NCBI GenBank assembly: GCA_014529385.2
Contig: CM043960.1
Location: 72,555,910-72,619,909, forward strand
Reading direction: 5' to 3'
Source: Adiantum capillus-veneris
Taxonomy: Eukaryota > Streptophyta > Polypodiopsida > Polypodiales > Pteridaceae
Length of the DNA stretch: 64,000 nt
Of this stretch, positions 45,433 to 56,641 are shown one piece after another. Made by a program: the position numbers and the translations under genes. Every line of letters begins with the position of its first letter. The stretch's first letter is position 1. The notes below the pieces were generated by a model. That model saw nothing but the letters and a program-made list of their open reading frames with translations, ran no database searches and had not been told where the DNA came from.

Positions 45433-46590
45433 ATGCAAATAGAGCTGAAAGAAGGTGCTAAGCCAGTGCGGCAAAGGCTAAGAAGGATGGGTCAAGAGCA
45501 AATGGAAGCCTTGAAGGAAGAGGTGGAAAAGCTATTGAAGGCAGGGTTTGTGGAGACCACAGAATGGGTGAGCCCAGTAGTAGTCAGCCCAAAGAAGGAT
45601 GGAAAGTGGAGGATTTGTGTAGATTTTAAGCCCTTTAATGTAGCCACTAAGAAGAACCCATATCCTCTTCCATTCATCGATCAAATATTGGATTCAGTGG
45701 GGCAGGTTATGAGAGGTACAGTGTGTGTGATGGTTTTTCAGGCTATTTTCAATTGAAGATTGCTCTTAAAGACCACACAAAGACAACTTTTATTACGCCA
45801 TGGGGCTGCTATTGCTACACAGTATTGCCATTTGGGTTGTCAAATGGACCTTCCTTCTATCAAGAGAGATTAAATTGGGTATTGGAACCATTCATTAGTA
45901 GTTGTGTTAAAGCTTTTATGGACGACTTCTGTGTCTACAGCAGTAGGGTTGAGCACCATGAGAAGCTACAGATGGTATTGGCTCGATATGATGAATGTGG
46001 AGGACAACTAAATCCCAAGAAATGTCATCTAGCACAGTCAAGGGTGAAGTTATTGGGCCATATGGTGTCAGAAAATGGCATTGAGGTTATCCAGATAAGG
46101 TTAAGTCTATTATTCTTCTTCCATCACCTACGAGTATGAAGCAATTGGCAACCTTTATACAAAAAGTGAAGTACATGGCACGGTTTATTCCATTGTCTTC
46201 TCAACTTCTTTATCCATTACAACAAGTGGCAAAGCATGATCCATTGCAATGGGATGACAAGTGCGAAGAAGTGTTTCAAGAGGTGAAAGAGGTGTTAGGG
46301 GGATATCAACCATGCAAGCTCCTGATTGGGAGAAAGTGTTTTATGTAAATCCATTAGTAAGGGATGATGCCATTGGAACCATGCTATTGCAAAAGGGGAA
46401 GGACAGCCATTATATGAGGCCAGTGTATTGTGCAAGCCGAGTGAAGTTGTTAGTAGAGAGAAAATTCTTGGAAGTAGAGCTAGTGATGGCTAGTGTAGTA
46501 TTTGCTTGTCGACAATTTCGTCATTACTTGCTACCGCGACCTTTTTTTTTCTTGATGAGTTATGCCTTTTTTGCCACAGTTAATTAATGG
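45433..46590 (+). pseudogene. Reverse transcriptase and first RNase H of element E
   Basis: RT motifs in order are EKLLKAGFVETTEWVSPVVV (45525), PKKDGKWRICVDF (45588), CDGFSGYFQLKIALKDHTKT (45725, after a frameshift near 45712), VLPFGLSNGPSFYQ (45822) and the catalytic FMDDF (45917-45931; F-M-D-D variant). KKCHLAQSRVKLLGHMVSENG follows, with a frameshift near 46090. RNase H begins FYVNPLVRDDAIGTMLLQKG (46339) and contains KFLEVELVMASVVFACRQFR (46462). The usual first-Asp DAS segment is altered. Two frameshifts disable it. Confidence 0.9.
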
Positions 46591-47331
46591 CACTAACATG
46601 TCAAATGTGGTGAAGAAATGGGTAATTGACCTGCAAGAGTTTGACTTCTCTTTTCTAGTGGAAGATAGTACAAGGGCTACCCTAGCTGATTTGTTGACTT
46701 ACAAGGAGAATCCCCTTCTTGTTAAGGAAGAGGTGGTGAGAAAGGTAGTTGAAGAAGTGCCATGGATCAGCAATGCACATGTGTTGTTCTTTGATGGCTC
46801 ATACAGAAAGAGCCATGATGCGGCTTCAGGGGGTATAGCACTTTATGATCCAGAGGGGAAGCTAGTATGCAAGAGAGGGTTCAAATTGGATGCACATAGT
46901 AATAATGAGGCTGAATATGCTGCGTTGGAAGCCAGAGTACACATTTGTTTGAAGCATGGGATTAGAAGGTTGAGCATAAGAGGTGATGCCTTGTTAGTTG
47001 TGAAGCAAGTACTGGGTGTGTGGAAGAGCAAGAACACCTCATTGAAGGAAAAGTGTTTTAGAATTAAAGGCCTGTTAAAAAAGTTTGAGGCATGAAGCAT
47101 TAGACACATTGAACGTGCTCTAAATGGAGAGGCAGATGAAGCAGCTCAAAGCATGATTGGGGAACTATTTTGTGTTGACCAAGAACACCTCATTGAAGGA
47201 AATGTGTTTTAGAATTAAAGGCCTGTTAAAAAATTTTGAGGCATGGAGCATTAGACACATTGAACGTGCTCTAAATGGAGAGGCACATGAAGCAGCTCAA
47301 AGCATGATTGGGAAACTATTTGTGTTGAGGA
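46591..47331 (+). pseudogene. Second, archaeal-type RNase H of element E with tandem duplication
   Basis: After the connection region (WVIDLQEFDFSFLVEDSTRA) comes an RVT_3-type RNase H: VLFFDGSYRKSHDAASGGIA (first Asp, 46782), SNNEAEYAALEAR (Glu, about 46900), SIRGDALLVVKQV (Asp, 46975) and ALNGEADEAAQSM (last Asp, about 47118). A 151-bp tandem duplication (47030-47180 and 47181-47331) repeats the C-terminus. Copy 1 has a TGA where copy 2 has TGG (Trp), while copy 2 has His in place of the last Asp. Since 151 is not a multiple of three, the reading frame is lost. Confidence 0.85.
47030..47331 (+). repeat. 151-bp tandem duplication in E's second RNase H
   Basis: Both copies start AAGAACACCTCATTGAAGG and end with TTGTGTTGA. 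They differ at only a handful of positions. Confidence 0.95.
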
Positions 47332-47464
47332 CCAATTTACCTCTTTATCATGGCCAGGAAAGTTTGGCTCAAGAAGAGGAGTTTTTGCAACAGGAATCAT
47401 TCCGAAGGACATTGAGAAGTCTAAGAAGTATGGCTTTGTGCGTAGAGCATCCAGGTACAAATTG

Positions 47465-48727
47465 ATTGGTAATGTCTTATACATGAAAGGGGCCGATCTC
47501 GTGTTGAGACGTGTACCTTGATGAGAGGAGCTTTACAGAGTGTTGGAAGAGAATCATGAAGGTGCATGTGGCGGGCATTTTGTTCTAAAGATCACCTTGC
47601 ATAAGATCTTACAAGAGGGGTATGTATGGCCTAATTTGCACAAGGATGTTCACCATTGGTGTAGGTCTTGCAATAGGTGTCAAGCATTTGGGAAGAGAGT
47701 GTTGAAGCTAGAGCTACGAAAAACCATTATGGCGTTTGATGTGTTTGAAAAGTGGGGGATTGATGCAATAGGCCCGTTACCTATCACAAGTAGGGGCAAA
47801 AGCTTTATTTTGACTGTAGTGGACTATCTCTCTAGATGGGCAGAGGCTATAGCAATAAAACAAGTCACTGCAAAGGATGTGGCAAAATTTGTGTATGATG
47901 AAATATGTTGCAAGTTTGGGGTGCCACTAGAGCTACTTTCGGATAAGGGGCCAGGTTTTAGAGCTAAACTATTGGACTTTTTATGCGCGAAGATGAAGAT
48001 TAGGCACCAACATACCACTCCTTATTACCCACAGTGTAATGGCTTAAATGAAATATTTAATGGTGAGTTGGTACAAATTCTTTCGAAAGTGACAGAGCAC
48101 CAAGGAAAGAATTGGGATTTGGAATTGCCTAGTGCATTATGGGCTTACCGTACTTCAGTGAAGACAGGTACAGGGTTTACTCCATTTCATCTGGTATATG
48201 AAAAGGAAGCACTATTGCCTGTGTAAGTAGAGTTTCCTACAGTAAAGATGCTAGAGAAGTTGCTTGGGCTGCCTAGTGATGCATTCAAAGAGAGGCTGTT
48301 ACAATTACAAGAGGTTCAGCTGGATAGGATGAGTGCATTAGAACATTATGGGCAGATGCAAGATAAGGCTTTGGCAAAGATAAATGAAAAGGTCAAAAGT
48401 AAGGGTATCAAGAAACATGACTTGGTTTTGCGCTACAACAGTAAGCTGGACAACACCTTCCAAAAGAAGTTTCAAGTTAAGTGGGAGGGCCCTTTCAAGG
48501 TAGTGGAGTGTTTCCCGAATGGTACATATCAGTTGGCTAACCTAGATGGGATTCTACATAAGTCAAGGGTAAATAGATTGCGTCTTAAATTGTATCATGC
48601 CAGGTTAATGATCCTCGAGGAAGATGAGTTGTCTGTGGATCAAGTAGTGTTGGTGAAGGATGAGGAGACTTGTGATGCTGCGAGTCTCATATCGCTTTCT
48701 GTTGCTGCTACTGCTGATCATGAATGA
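47465..48727 (+). pseudogene. Integrase of element E with GPF-type C-terminus
   Basis: The frame enters near 47465 and has two adjacent TGA codons at 47520-47525, then opens. The H2C2 zinc region shows EENHEGACGGHF, YVWPNLHKDVHHWCRSC and NRCQ. The core has TVVDYLSRWAEAI (47815), LSDKGPGF (47940) and a NGLNEIFNGE-type block (48040) carrying the DDE triad. A stop at 48224 is followed by 48248-48727, with KWEGPFKVVECFPNGTYQL (GPF module) and an acidic tail. The enzyme would insert element DNA; this copy is broken only by a few stops. Confidence 0.9.
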
Positions 48728-48755
48728 TCTAGCTGGCTAGGAGATGGGCAAACTA

Positions 48756-49902
48756 TGTCAAGAGTTTTTTGGAGCAAGGGCTTGCGCATATGTACATACA
48801 CATGCATGGTGCATCAAATAAGGAATTGCCCAGTTTCCAAAGCCAGGTGGTTACGTGGGGTCCACATGTGTACACATAGGACAGCATGTACATAGTGCAT
48901 CGATTTTCACCGTCACCAGTACCAGTGTGTTTTTTCTATAATAATGAGGAATTGGTAGCACTTAAAACTTCTTGAGGAATATATGTGCGGGCCAACGACA
49001 TGAGATAAGCAGGTACGTCAGATGGCATCTAGTGGCGTTAGGAGGTCGAATGGCGTCAACATTTGCACGTGGATGAGTAGGGACACAACGTGGGTGCTTT
49101 CTTGTGATAATTATGCAGAAAGGTCATCATGAGGACCATATTTTGGGGCCACTTCATGTGGTGGCGGGATGCATTATTGAAAAAAGCTGAGTGCCAGGTG
49201 TGCGGATGATGCAAAAAGGTGACAACTATGCACTGCGAGACCACTTTTTGGCCTATTCGGGGTCAGCTTGAGGTCAACTAAAAGGCCAAGGGTTCCCAAG
49301 TCATAAAGCTAAGTGTGGGAACTGAAAAAATAGAGAGAAGACCAGAAAAAACGTGGAGAGAAGAGGAGGAACAGTCGCAACTGTGTTTTTGCTGTTTTTG
49401 GAGCCTATTTTGGCCATAAACTGCTCATCCGAGGTCGGATTTGAGCACTTTGACATTGTAGACTAGGGTTTTGGGCCGTTCCGAACGCGATGGCGCTGTC
49501 CATTTTGCCAAATTCCTCATTTTTTCTACTATTTTGGCTGTGTACGTTTCTCCTGTGAGAGCAAAGCTTCTACTCCAAATTGTAATTGTATCTGGTATAT
49601 TTTACCCGTATTGTGTGAGCTATTTGCCCCATTTGTGCTGGCCCAAGCTTAGTTGTATCTAAAAATCAAAAATTCTCCTCTTTTGAGCTGAATTTTTTGG
49701 GTGTGTGTGTGTGTGTGTGTGTCTCTGTGTGGAGTGGATAAATGGGTAGTCTCTCTCCTCTCACTCCATCAGTGTGTTCCCTGTCTCGGCTAGATGATTT
49801 GTATAAGCCGAGTGGTACCCCATAGTGTGTGTGTGTATATCATCCCAAGAGTGTGTGTCGGGTCATTATAGAGGCGTTTTGTGTGTTTCCATCTCTCTCA
49901 CA
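48756..49902 (+). repeat. 3' LTR of element E
   Basis: TGTCAAGAG...CTCTCACA, a direct repeat of 40979-42138. AGGAGATGGGC upstream is a weak polypurine tract. Confidence 0.95.
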
Positions 49903-50417
49903 ATGCTTATAGTCATCTTGGTCAAAAGGATAGGCTTGTGCAATGGGAGAGACACTCTCTACTATGTATGGATCAGTCGTGGTCAAGAGACATATCAGCC
50001 ATTCTAACTCCTCGAAATTCCTCTCACATGCTAGCATACCTACCAAATCCCGTTCACAGGCAAGCACCAAAAAGACCATGTGAAACACTTGTGAAAAGTA
50101 ACGAGGGTACCTCTCACCCAAGGCAAGAGTGGATGACTCTATCATACTAGCCATATATGTACACACAGATATATGATGGTTAGAGTGCAAATAATACAAG
50201 GGTCGTGTTCTTGTGCATAATGTGTTTTTATGATTTTGTGTTATGTATAGAACTTGTAAGTTTCCACATTATTGTTTGGTGGCTCTTGCTCTTTTACTTT
50301 TTTTATCTTGTTTTTGTGAGTATAAGGCTTTATATATACATTCCCTAGGATTGGAGATTGAGAGGTCAGGAAGGAAGGTTGAGAGGGAAGCAAGTGAATG
50401 ATGGATGTCAGCAAACA
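49903..50417 (-). repeat. 3' LTR of element D, proximal segment
   Basis: On the element strand it starts TGTTTGCTGACATCC after the polypurine tract. A TATA box (TGTATATATAAAGCC, 50326-50340) lies about 80 bp in. It is cut at 49903 by element E and continues at 40978. No 5' LTR counterpart for this segment is in the window. Confidence 0.65.
50326..50340 (-). promoter_or_regulatory. TATA box in D's LTR
   Basis: TGTATATATAAAGCC on the minus strand, upstream of a CA/TTTTTG-rich stretch. It is a strong plant TATA consensus in the right place for an LTR promoter. Confidence 0.55.
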
Positions 50418-50431
50418 CTCCCCCCTTCCTT
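50418..50431 (-). other. Polypurine tract of element D
   Basis: The element strand reads AAGGAAGGGGGGAG before TGTTTGC, almost identical to element B's tract. It defines the 3' LTR start. Confidence 0.75.
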
Positions 50432-50499
50432 GGATAGATCATACTTTTTGGAAAGATGTCGTCACCTTTTGAAACCAATTGTTCCAAGTTGTTATGGGT

Positions 50500-51465
50500 G
50501 AAGGCTTTAACCAATAGTTTTTGACCGCCTTATGTGTTTAATCTAGTTGCAAGGGTGGTACGGTACTCTCCCATGATTTTATTTGCAATGTTGTTATAGG
50601 TGGTGAACTTACAACGGGAGGTACAAACTCTTCCTTGTTTGTATGGATATGTACAATGGTGGGTGAAGGTTGTGTCAAAGCTTCTATTTTTGTATAGGAA
50701 CTACATGAAGAGCAAGAAGCTTCTTTTGACTTCCCTGTTCTTGAGGTAGGTGGAACAAATTGTTCTTTCTTCGGTACCCAAACTAGCTCTGGAGCGGGTG
50801 TGTAGCATCCTATGATTTTTTTCTTTCCGCAATCGTCAATTCATTTTGGAGCTACAGGATTGGGCTCACATGGGTCAGGTGACAAGTAAGAACACAAACT
50901 ACCTTTTGGCACCCATATTTGATCATTTCCTTGATATTAGCCTTGGGCTTCCAATAGTCCTTTAGGAATCCACCGCCACGTTTCCTTACATTTTTTGGAG
51001 TGAGTGGGACGTTTCTTACAAGGCTTCTGTTTTTTAGTACTAGCTATGGTCCCTAAAGAATCTTGAGGGACCCACTTGTATGTTTTCTTCGTTATATTAG
51101 GATGAGTCTTGTCAGAAGCTATATGCATTGCTTCTAGCATATTTAAGGGTACGAGTGATGGCATTTCATCCTCCTCAAGTGTTACCCAGGTCGTCCCCTT
51201 GTTTCCCCAAGTGTCTATGGTTGCTGCTAGGTAGACCCAATACACATTGTCCAACTCAGTTATCCCAGGTAGTACATCCATATACGGAGAATCTTCCCCA
51301 GCATCAGTGTCCGCTTTACACGTGTAACAATACTACAATGGGACTGAGTGAACTGTAGTGTCAGATCTATGATCAATTATAAACCTGTTTCCTAGAGGAT
51401 GTGCTCGACCAAGATCCACTCGAATGACAGAATCTTGGAACTGCAAGTAGACATGGTTTTTAGAC
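50500..51465 (-). pseudogene. Trp-[VI]-Pro-Lys repeat region of element D
   Basis: Downstream of the protease the minus strand repeats a short motif: TYKWVPQDSLG and TWRWIPKGLLEAQG in the 114-codon frame 51281-50937, then IWVPKGSL near 50910 and VWVPKKEQFVPP near 50780 in neighbouring frames. Element B has the same kind of repeat after its second protease-like domain. Frames are broken by stops. I know no function for it; the spacing of roughly 25-45 residues suggests an unstructured repeat linker. Confidence 0.45.
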
Positions 51466-51468
51466 CAG

Positions 51469-52900
51469 TCATGCACCATTTTTGCTTCCCTCATGAAAGG
51501 ATGTCCTAAGATCCTTCATTGTTATGGATTTCTCCGATGCCATAGTGTGCTTGGAGAAATCCATAACAATGAAGGTAACTCTTATTTTATGTCCAAAGAC
51601 CTTGATCTTGAGATCTTCTAGCATCCCAATAGGTTTAACAATAGACCCATTCACTACTATGGTTGTGGTTGCAAGGTGAGGTCTTCCCATAGTTTCCCAT
51701 CAATTTTTAGTCACAATGCTAACCCCATCGCACCATCAAGAATTCCCTTCACAGTTAATCCCTTATTAGTGATTGGTATGGTCGCATTGGATTGATCACC
51801 CTCAAAGTATTATCCCAACTTGTTAACAGGTATTTCTATAACAAGGTTCTCATCTAGTTTGGGTTGTGGATCTAAGTGTTCCTCCTCTATTGGCATCTCC
51901 CCAGCTCGATCCATCTGTGCAAATTGTGGTAGCCCAAACTTTAGTTCTCCATTGAGGAAGGCTCGAAGAGCTGAGACTAGCTCAGGGTCTTTATATAGTT
52001 TGGACATGATGGTGGTTCTAACTTCTAAAGACATGAAATACCTCAATTTGGCAATGTTTAACATCACCTTTTGGACTTCAGTCCCTTGACGTGGGGAAGA
52101 TGGGATCTCCATTTCTTCTATAGAATCAGGTAGTCCCTCTGTAAACATTCTTTCCATCAAGAAGTGAGTACGCCCACTTTCCCATGACTTTAAGTCACTT
52201 TCTTCTTGGATGACACTAGGTATGGCGTCTATGGACTTGGTGAGGTTGTTGTTGTGTACGGAACACGGTGTCTGTAATCTGGATCTGCCTAGGTACTGGT
52301 TCTAGATCCCTTTGGGTATCGTCTACCAAACTCCTTAATTGCTTGACTCGCTTGATCTCCTCTGTAGGGTTTGGATAAGTTCATGACTTCTTCTTGGATC
52401 TTGGCCATTGTGGCTCATGAAGATCTTCCTTGTTGGTTTCTATCTTAGTGGTCGTTTTGGTCTCCATGGTTTCACCTGAATTAGAATCCTCTTCAGCGTT
52501 GTTCATATGGACTAGGTCGTCACCAGTCCCTATGTTGGTCTTTGAACTAGGGTCTGACTTCGCTGCTTTTTGCAATCTCTTCCTTTGTGTTTTCTTCTTT
52601 TTTTTGGATTGGGCAATTGATGCAGTGTCTCTTAATATAATTTTTTTTTTAGAGCATCGATCGTGAGAGTACGTTTACTGGTACCACAAGTGTACTTTGT
52701 GATGGCTCCTCGATAACCTCAATCAAGTTTAAAGGTGTGATCTTCGGTGCATTTGGATTATTTGGACATTGGGCAATCAAATGATCTATGCCACATCGAT
52801 AACACATGAGTATCGGCATTGTAGACGTGCTTGCTTGATTGGTTTGCATTAGTGTGGCATTCTTTTGTAGCCTAATAGGACACTCGGTCACACGATGTGG
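51469..52900 (-). pseudogene. Zinc knuckle and retropepsin-like block of element D
   Basis: The frame 52891-52649 has CYRCGIDHLIAQCP (CX2CX3HX4C). After acidic linkers, including ELKFGLPQFAQMDRAGE in the 116-codon frame 52160-51810, the minus strand reads TVKGILDGAMGLAL near 51765-51725. This is a retropepsin active-site position with D-G-A in place of D-S-G. It continues into IVKPIGMLEDLKIKVFGHKI and FIVMDFSKHT (51640-51550). A 38-base inverted repeat lies at about 51511-51573. No RT follows. The enzyme is probably inactive. Confidence 0.6.
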
Positions 52901-53014
52901 ACCTCCACACTCATAGCATTGAAGAGGTGGTCTCTTAGCAGTGTAATTGATATTTTGTCCTCTTGAAACAAGAGCAGCTACTTGATAGACAGGTTTGACT
53001 TGTCCCCAATAGTC

Positions 53015-55811
53015 CTACATGTAGTATTGTGGACTTTCTTCAAGCGTATCCATCCCATAGATAATATTATGTTCTATATCTTCCTCACATCCTTTCAAAC
53101 AAGCAATGGATGACTCACAATCCACTTGATTCACACAAGTGATTCTTGGATGTGGTGGTTGTGATCCTAGCACTGGAGGTGGTAAGGGTGTTGTTTGAAC
53201 AATATTTTGGGCCCAAGGGACCATCTGTTGTGACGTTTGTTCAAGAGGTGGGGCCGGCATCAATGCAGGCACTCGAGGTGTGTCTGTCCATGCTAAGGTT
53301 GGTCTATTGGCCATCGCGCACTTAAATACTATGAAATCCTTAGCTTGATGAACATACCTCCCACAGGCATTGCAGTTCCCATTGAATTTTACTCTAAAAG
53401 TAGGGCATTCACTGGTACTATGCGGTCCATAGCATACTAAGCACCATTGTTGCTTCCTTCTTGGATACATATGATTGTTTTGCGGAGCACGATTGTCTCT
53501 AAGACTCTCTTGAATGGCCTTGGTGAGATCTTCTAAAGTCATCTCAGATATCTTTGGTCCCTTAGCAATAGGCTTTAGGGTCATTGGTTGATGTCCCAAT
53601 GCTTGTGAGTTAATAGATTTAGGCTCAACAGACACTCTTTCTCCTTGAATCATTAAATTATCCTCCAATTGGATTGCATCGGTGGTGCTTGCTTCCCAAG
53701 TGGTGATACCTCTCATGACTAGGCCATTGTAGATATCCTCATGTCGTAATCCCCTAATGAATCGATCAAGGAATTGGTTATTATTGAAGCATTCATTTGG
53801 ATTACAACGAGAATTCAAATGCTTCAAGCGACTGATAAAGTCTCTCGCCGACTCTCCTTCCTCTCGTTGGGCTTTCTGGAGCTGAGAGGCTACACCCCAA
53901 AGCACTCCCTCTTGTATATATTCTTTCAAGAATAGTCTCCTAAGAGTAGCGTAAATCGTTTTTTCTTCCGTCCTTAGGGTTCTATACCAATCCCCTGCCT
54001 TCCCACTTAAGGTTAGGCTTAAAGCATTACTCTTATGCAGGTAATTGTGTTCTCCTAGAGAATTGCATATTTGTTTAAACACTTCGATATGCTTTCTCAC
54101 ATCCCCATCTCCACTAAATTTTTGTGTGATCTTGGCTATTTGTACTGCTTTACTTCTACGTTCTCTATCGGGCGTGTTACGCATATTTTCAGCAATAGAT
54201 CAACCGGTAGCTTGAGCAAACGTTGCCAAGTCACCTAAGTGAGCAGAAACCGTGGGTGGAGGTTCTCTAGAGATTACATGTGGAATAGGTATTGGCATTG
54301 GGATCGGTGCATAGGAAGCCCTTAGGTTCCACGTTTGGTACGGTGTTGTGCCATGTGGCGGTCCAAAGTTCATATGTGTGGCCCTAGGGATAGCAGCCAT
54401 CGGATGTGACATGCTAATGCTAGGCGGTATGGTCCCATGGAGATAAGAGCTTGGGTGTTGTGGTTGTGGAGCATAGGTAGTGGAAACAATGAGAGGGGTA
54501 GGGGCTACATGAGTGCGATGACCCATAGGTGCATACGATTGTTACACACTTGTAGGTACTGTTGTTGCAGGCATTGAGCTACCATGTAGTGGTGCTTTAC
54601 TAACAAATGAGGTCCATGGCGTGTTTCTTGGCATGCCCATCATTGGGTAGGCATGGTAGTCATGGTGTCATCAAGAGAAAGATGAGTTAGACTTGGGAAA
54701 GTAAAGCTATCACTTGTAGGTTCAGATTGCACTAAGACCCCTGGCGAAACAACATATGGGGGATCCATCGGACTTACCGAGAGAGTCTCCATTTGCAATA
54801 AGTTTGGTTGTTTAGCCTTCCCTGTATCCAAGAACCTCATGAGACCCGTTGAAAGCATGTGGATCCCTTTGTTCTGTCTCTTTAGCTCAATGACTCAATG
54901 GATGACCTCACAAACTCTTTGTTGTTGATCCTCCACACTAGTAGCACCCATTGTGGATTGTAGGACATCTAACCAACCCACATGATAGGTGTGATCTGTG
55001 TATAGGTTGGTTAGAGTTTCCGTTTGTAGTTCGTCCTCCCAGTTCTCATTAAAGAACGCTCCATCTAGGATTGAGGTGCTAGGGGTGTCCTTTAAACTAG
55101 ATGCAATGTGGATCTCTATGGGTTGACCCTTAGTGGTCGCTAATTCAGGAGCACTCGATTGCTCTCCTATCAAAGATATTGACATAGGGACTTTCTCTTT
55201 TAACTCTCTTCGTTGCTCCGCCTTGCATAAGCTCTCAATTTCCTTTTCCCTAGCCGCAATGATATATCGCTCAACCTCTTGCACTTCGGCAAGGCTTCTA
55301 CCATCAGGCAATATAACCTCGAAGGAAATAACTCTGAAGAGTCAGGGGGTATAGTGAATGGAGTATTCACGTGCACACTCTCTAAGAGCATAGGGTCGAC
55401 GTTGGTCATGAATGGAAAATTTAGTTCCTTGCGCCCCTCATTTACATCGTTAGCTCCGTGTTTGGAGTGAGTGGCTCTACTAAAGGTTTCCTTCAAGCGG
55501 CTAAGCACTCTCGGCCCAGACCGTGGACCCCTAGAATGCATGTCTTGGCTTGAGCTATCGGGATTAGGCATTGGGAAACCCTCCATGACGTCGTAGTCAG
55601 AGGAAGAGTCACTAGTCGCTATGTTTGGGTATTGGTTTGTACTACCTTGGGTCCCCGCTGAGGGCCTGAAACCTAAGGTAGGTGGATATTGAGAACTCGC
55701 GTAAGTCAAAATTCTCTCTAGTTGCTCGGTCTCTAGCACACGACCAGAACACAGATGCATGTGTCTTTGGCACCCTACAAGCATCCGTGAATAACCTCGA
55801 AGGTTAACCAC
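53015..55811 (-). pseudogene. Gag of element D
   Basis: Open frames follow each other on the minus strand with frameshifts. The parts are 55811-55200 (Ser/Pro-rich), 55311-54640 (acidic), 54526-54200 (Pro/His-rich) and the main 389-codon frame 54184-53015. The last has a Retrotrans_gag core (FSGDGDVRKHIEVFKQICNS, LTLSGKAGDWYRTLR, RRLFLKEYIQEG) and two knuckles, CLVCYGPHSTSEC and CNACGRYVHQAKDF, the latter missing its last Cys. Capsid and nucleocapsid functions are inferred from the family. A long Pro-rich N-terminal region ahead of the capsid is unusual. Confidence 0.75.
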
Positions 55812-56388
55812 TTACTTTTTTAGGCGTCCGTGTCACTCGTTTTTTTAAGTTTTTTAATGATCGATTTTTGGATTAGAGCGTGTGATAGCTTGAAATGAGC
55901 AAATTGCTCAGGGGGTCGTGGTGTGCTTCACAGCATAGCGTTTGGTTACCCAAGCTTCGTTGGTCCTCAAAAAGGTCGATATTTACCTACGCGTGAGGCT
56001 AAAATACGTAATTTTAAAGGGAGACTGAGGCCTAAGCCTGAGCGTGGGCTTGGGCTTGGGTCTGGGAGATATTCCCAATCTCGGTGTGCTACTTACAACT
56101 AATACAGCGGCGGATGTTACACACTACTACAGTAACTCATTAGCTAATAGATCTACTTACTGTACTTTACACAAAACTAACATTATGGATCTACTACCTT
56201 AATCCTAACACCTTATCATAGATAAAACACGAAACACGGTACCTTTCAACCCCTTATTAACAAAAACAGTACATAGCAGCAAAACAAACTCCTTCTGAAC
56301 ATACACACCTTCCTTCTCTACCTTTCCTACATATCAAAATGCATCACAAAGTAGCATAGAGTGCTACTCGAGCTTAATGCACGGAATT
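55812..56388. other. Leader of element D
   Basis: Non-coding sequence between PBS and gag on the minus strand. I see no motif beyond short purine/pyrimidine tracts. Confidence 0.5.
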
Positions 56389-56405
56389 CCCCAGCAACAG
56401 CACCA
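56389..56405 (-). other. Primer-binding site of element D, tRNA-Asp type
   Basis: The element strand has TGGTGCTGTTGCTGGGG four bases after the LTR end CACACA. It is a close variant of the tRNA-Asp complement TGGCGCCGTTGCCGGGG. The three changes are C-to-T or equivalent transitions. Confidence 0.75.
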
Positions 56406-56409
56406 AAAA

Positions 56410-56641
56410 TGTGTGCGTCTGTTGCACGTGTCAATGCAAGGGACTTGCCTATACACTGTGTGCGAGCCACAAATGGCTCCAAGCACACAACTAGACTAAT
56501 CTAGCAAGCTCAAGAGAGCAAGGGTGTGTCACTTACCACCCTACGCTCGCCTTCGTAGAGGATTCCTTGCCGCAAAGAAGAAGGAGTCGTCGCTGCACCG
56601 CGCTCAACCACTTTATCGTCGTCGTGCCATCATTGCAATGC

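Larger units (their letters stand above)
40979..49902 (+). mobile_element. Ty3/gypsy element E with two RNase H domains
   Basis: LTRs of 1160 and 1147 bp begin TGT and end CTCACA. They enclose a PBS, a heptamer-repeat leader, a short conserved ORF, gag, protease region, RT, RNase H, a second archaeal-type RNase H and integrase. Dual RNase H is known from the plant Tat lineage. The element lies in D's 3' LTR. No 5-bp target duplication is visible: GACAC precedes the 5' LTR and ATGCT follows the 3' LTR. Several stops and frameshifts disable pol. Confidence 0.9.

Noticed and set aside
51511-51573. Inverted repeat around GTTATGGATTTCTCC as a possible small transposon
   Set aside because: About 38 bases per arm within the protease-like region of D, without a target duplication. 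It more likely arose from a local inverted duplication.
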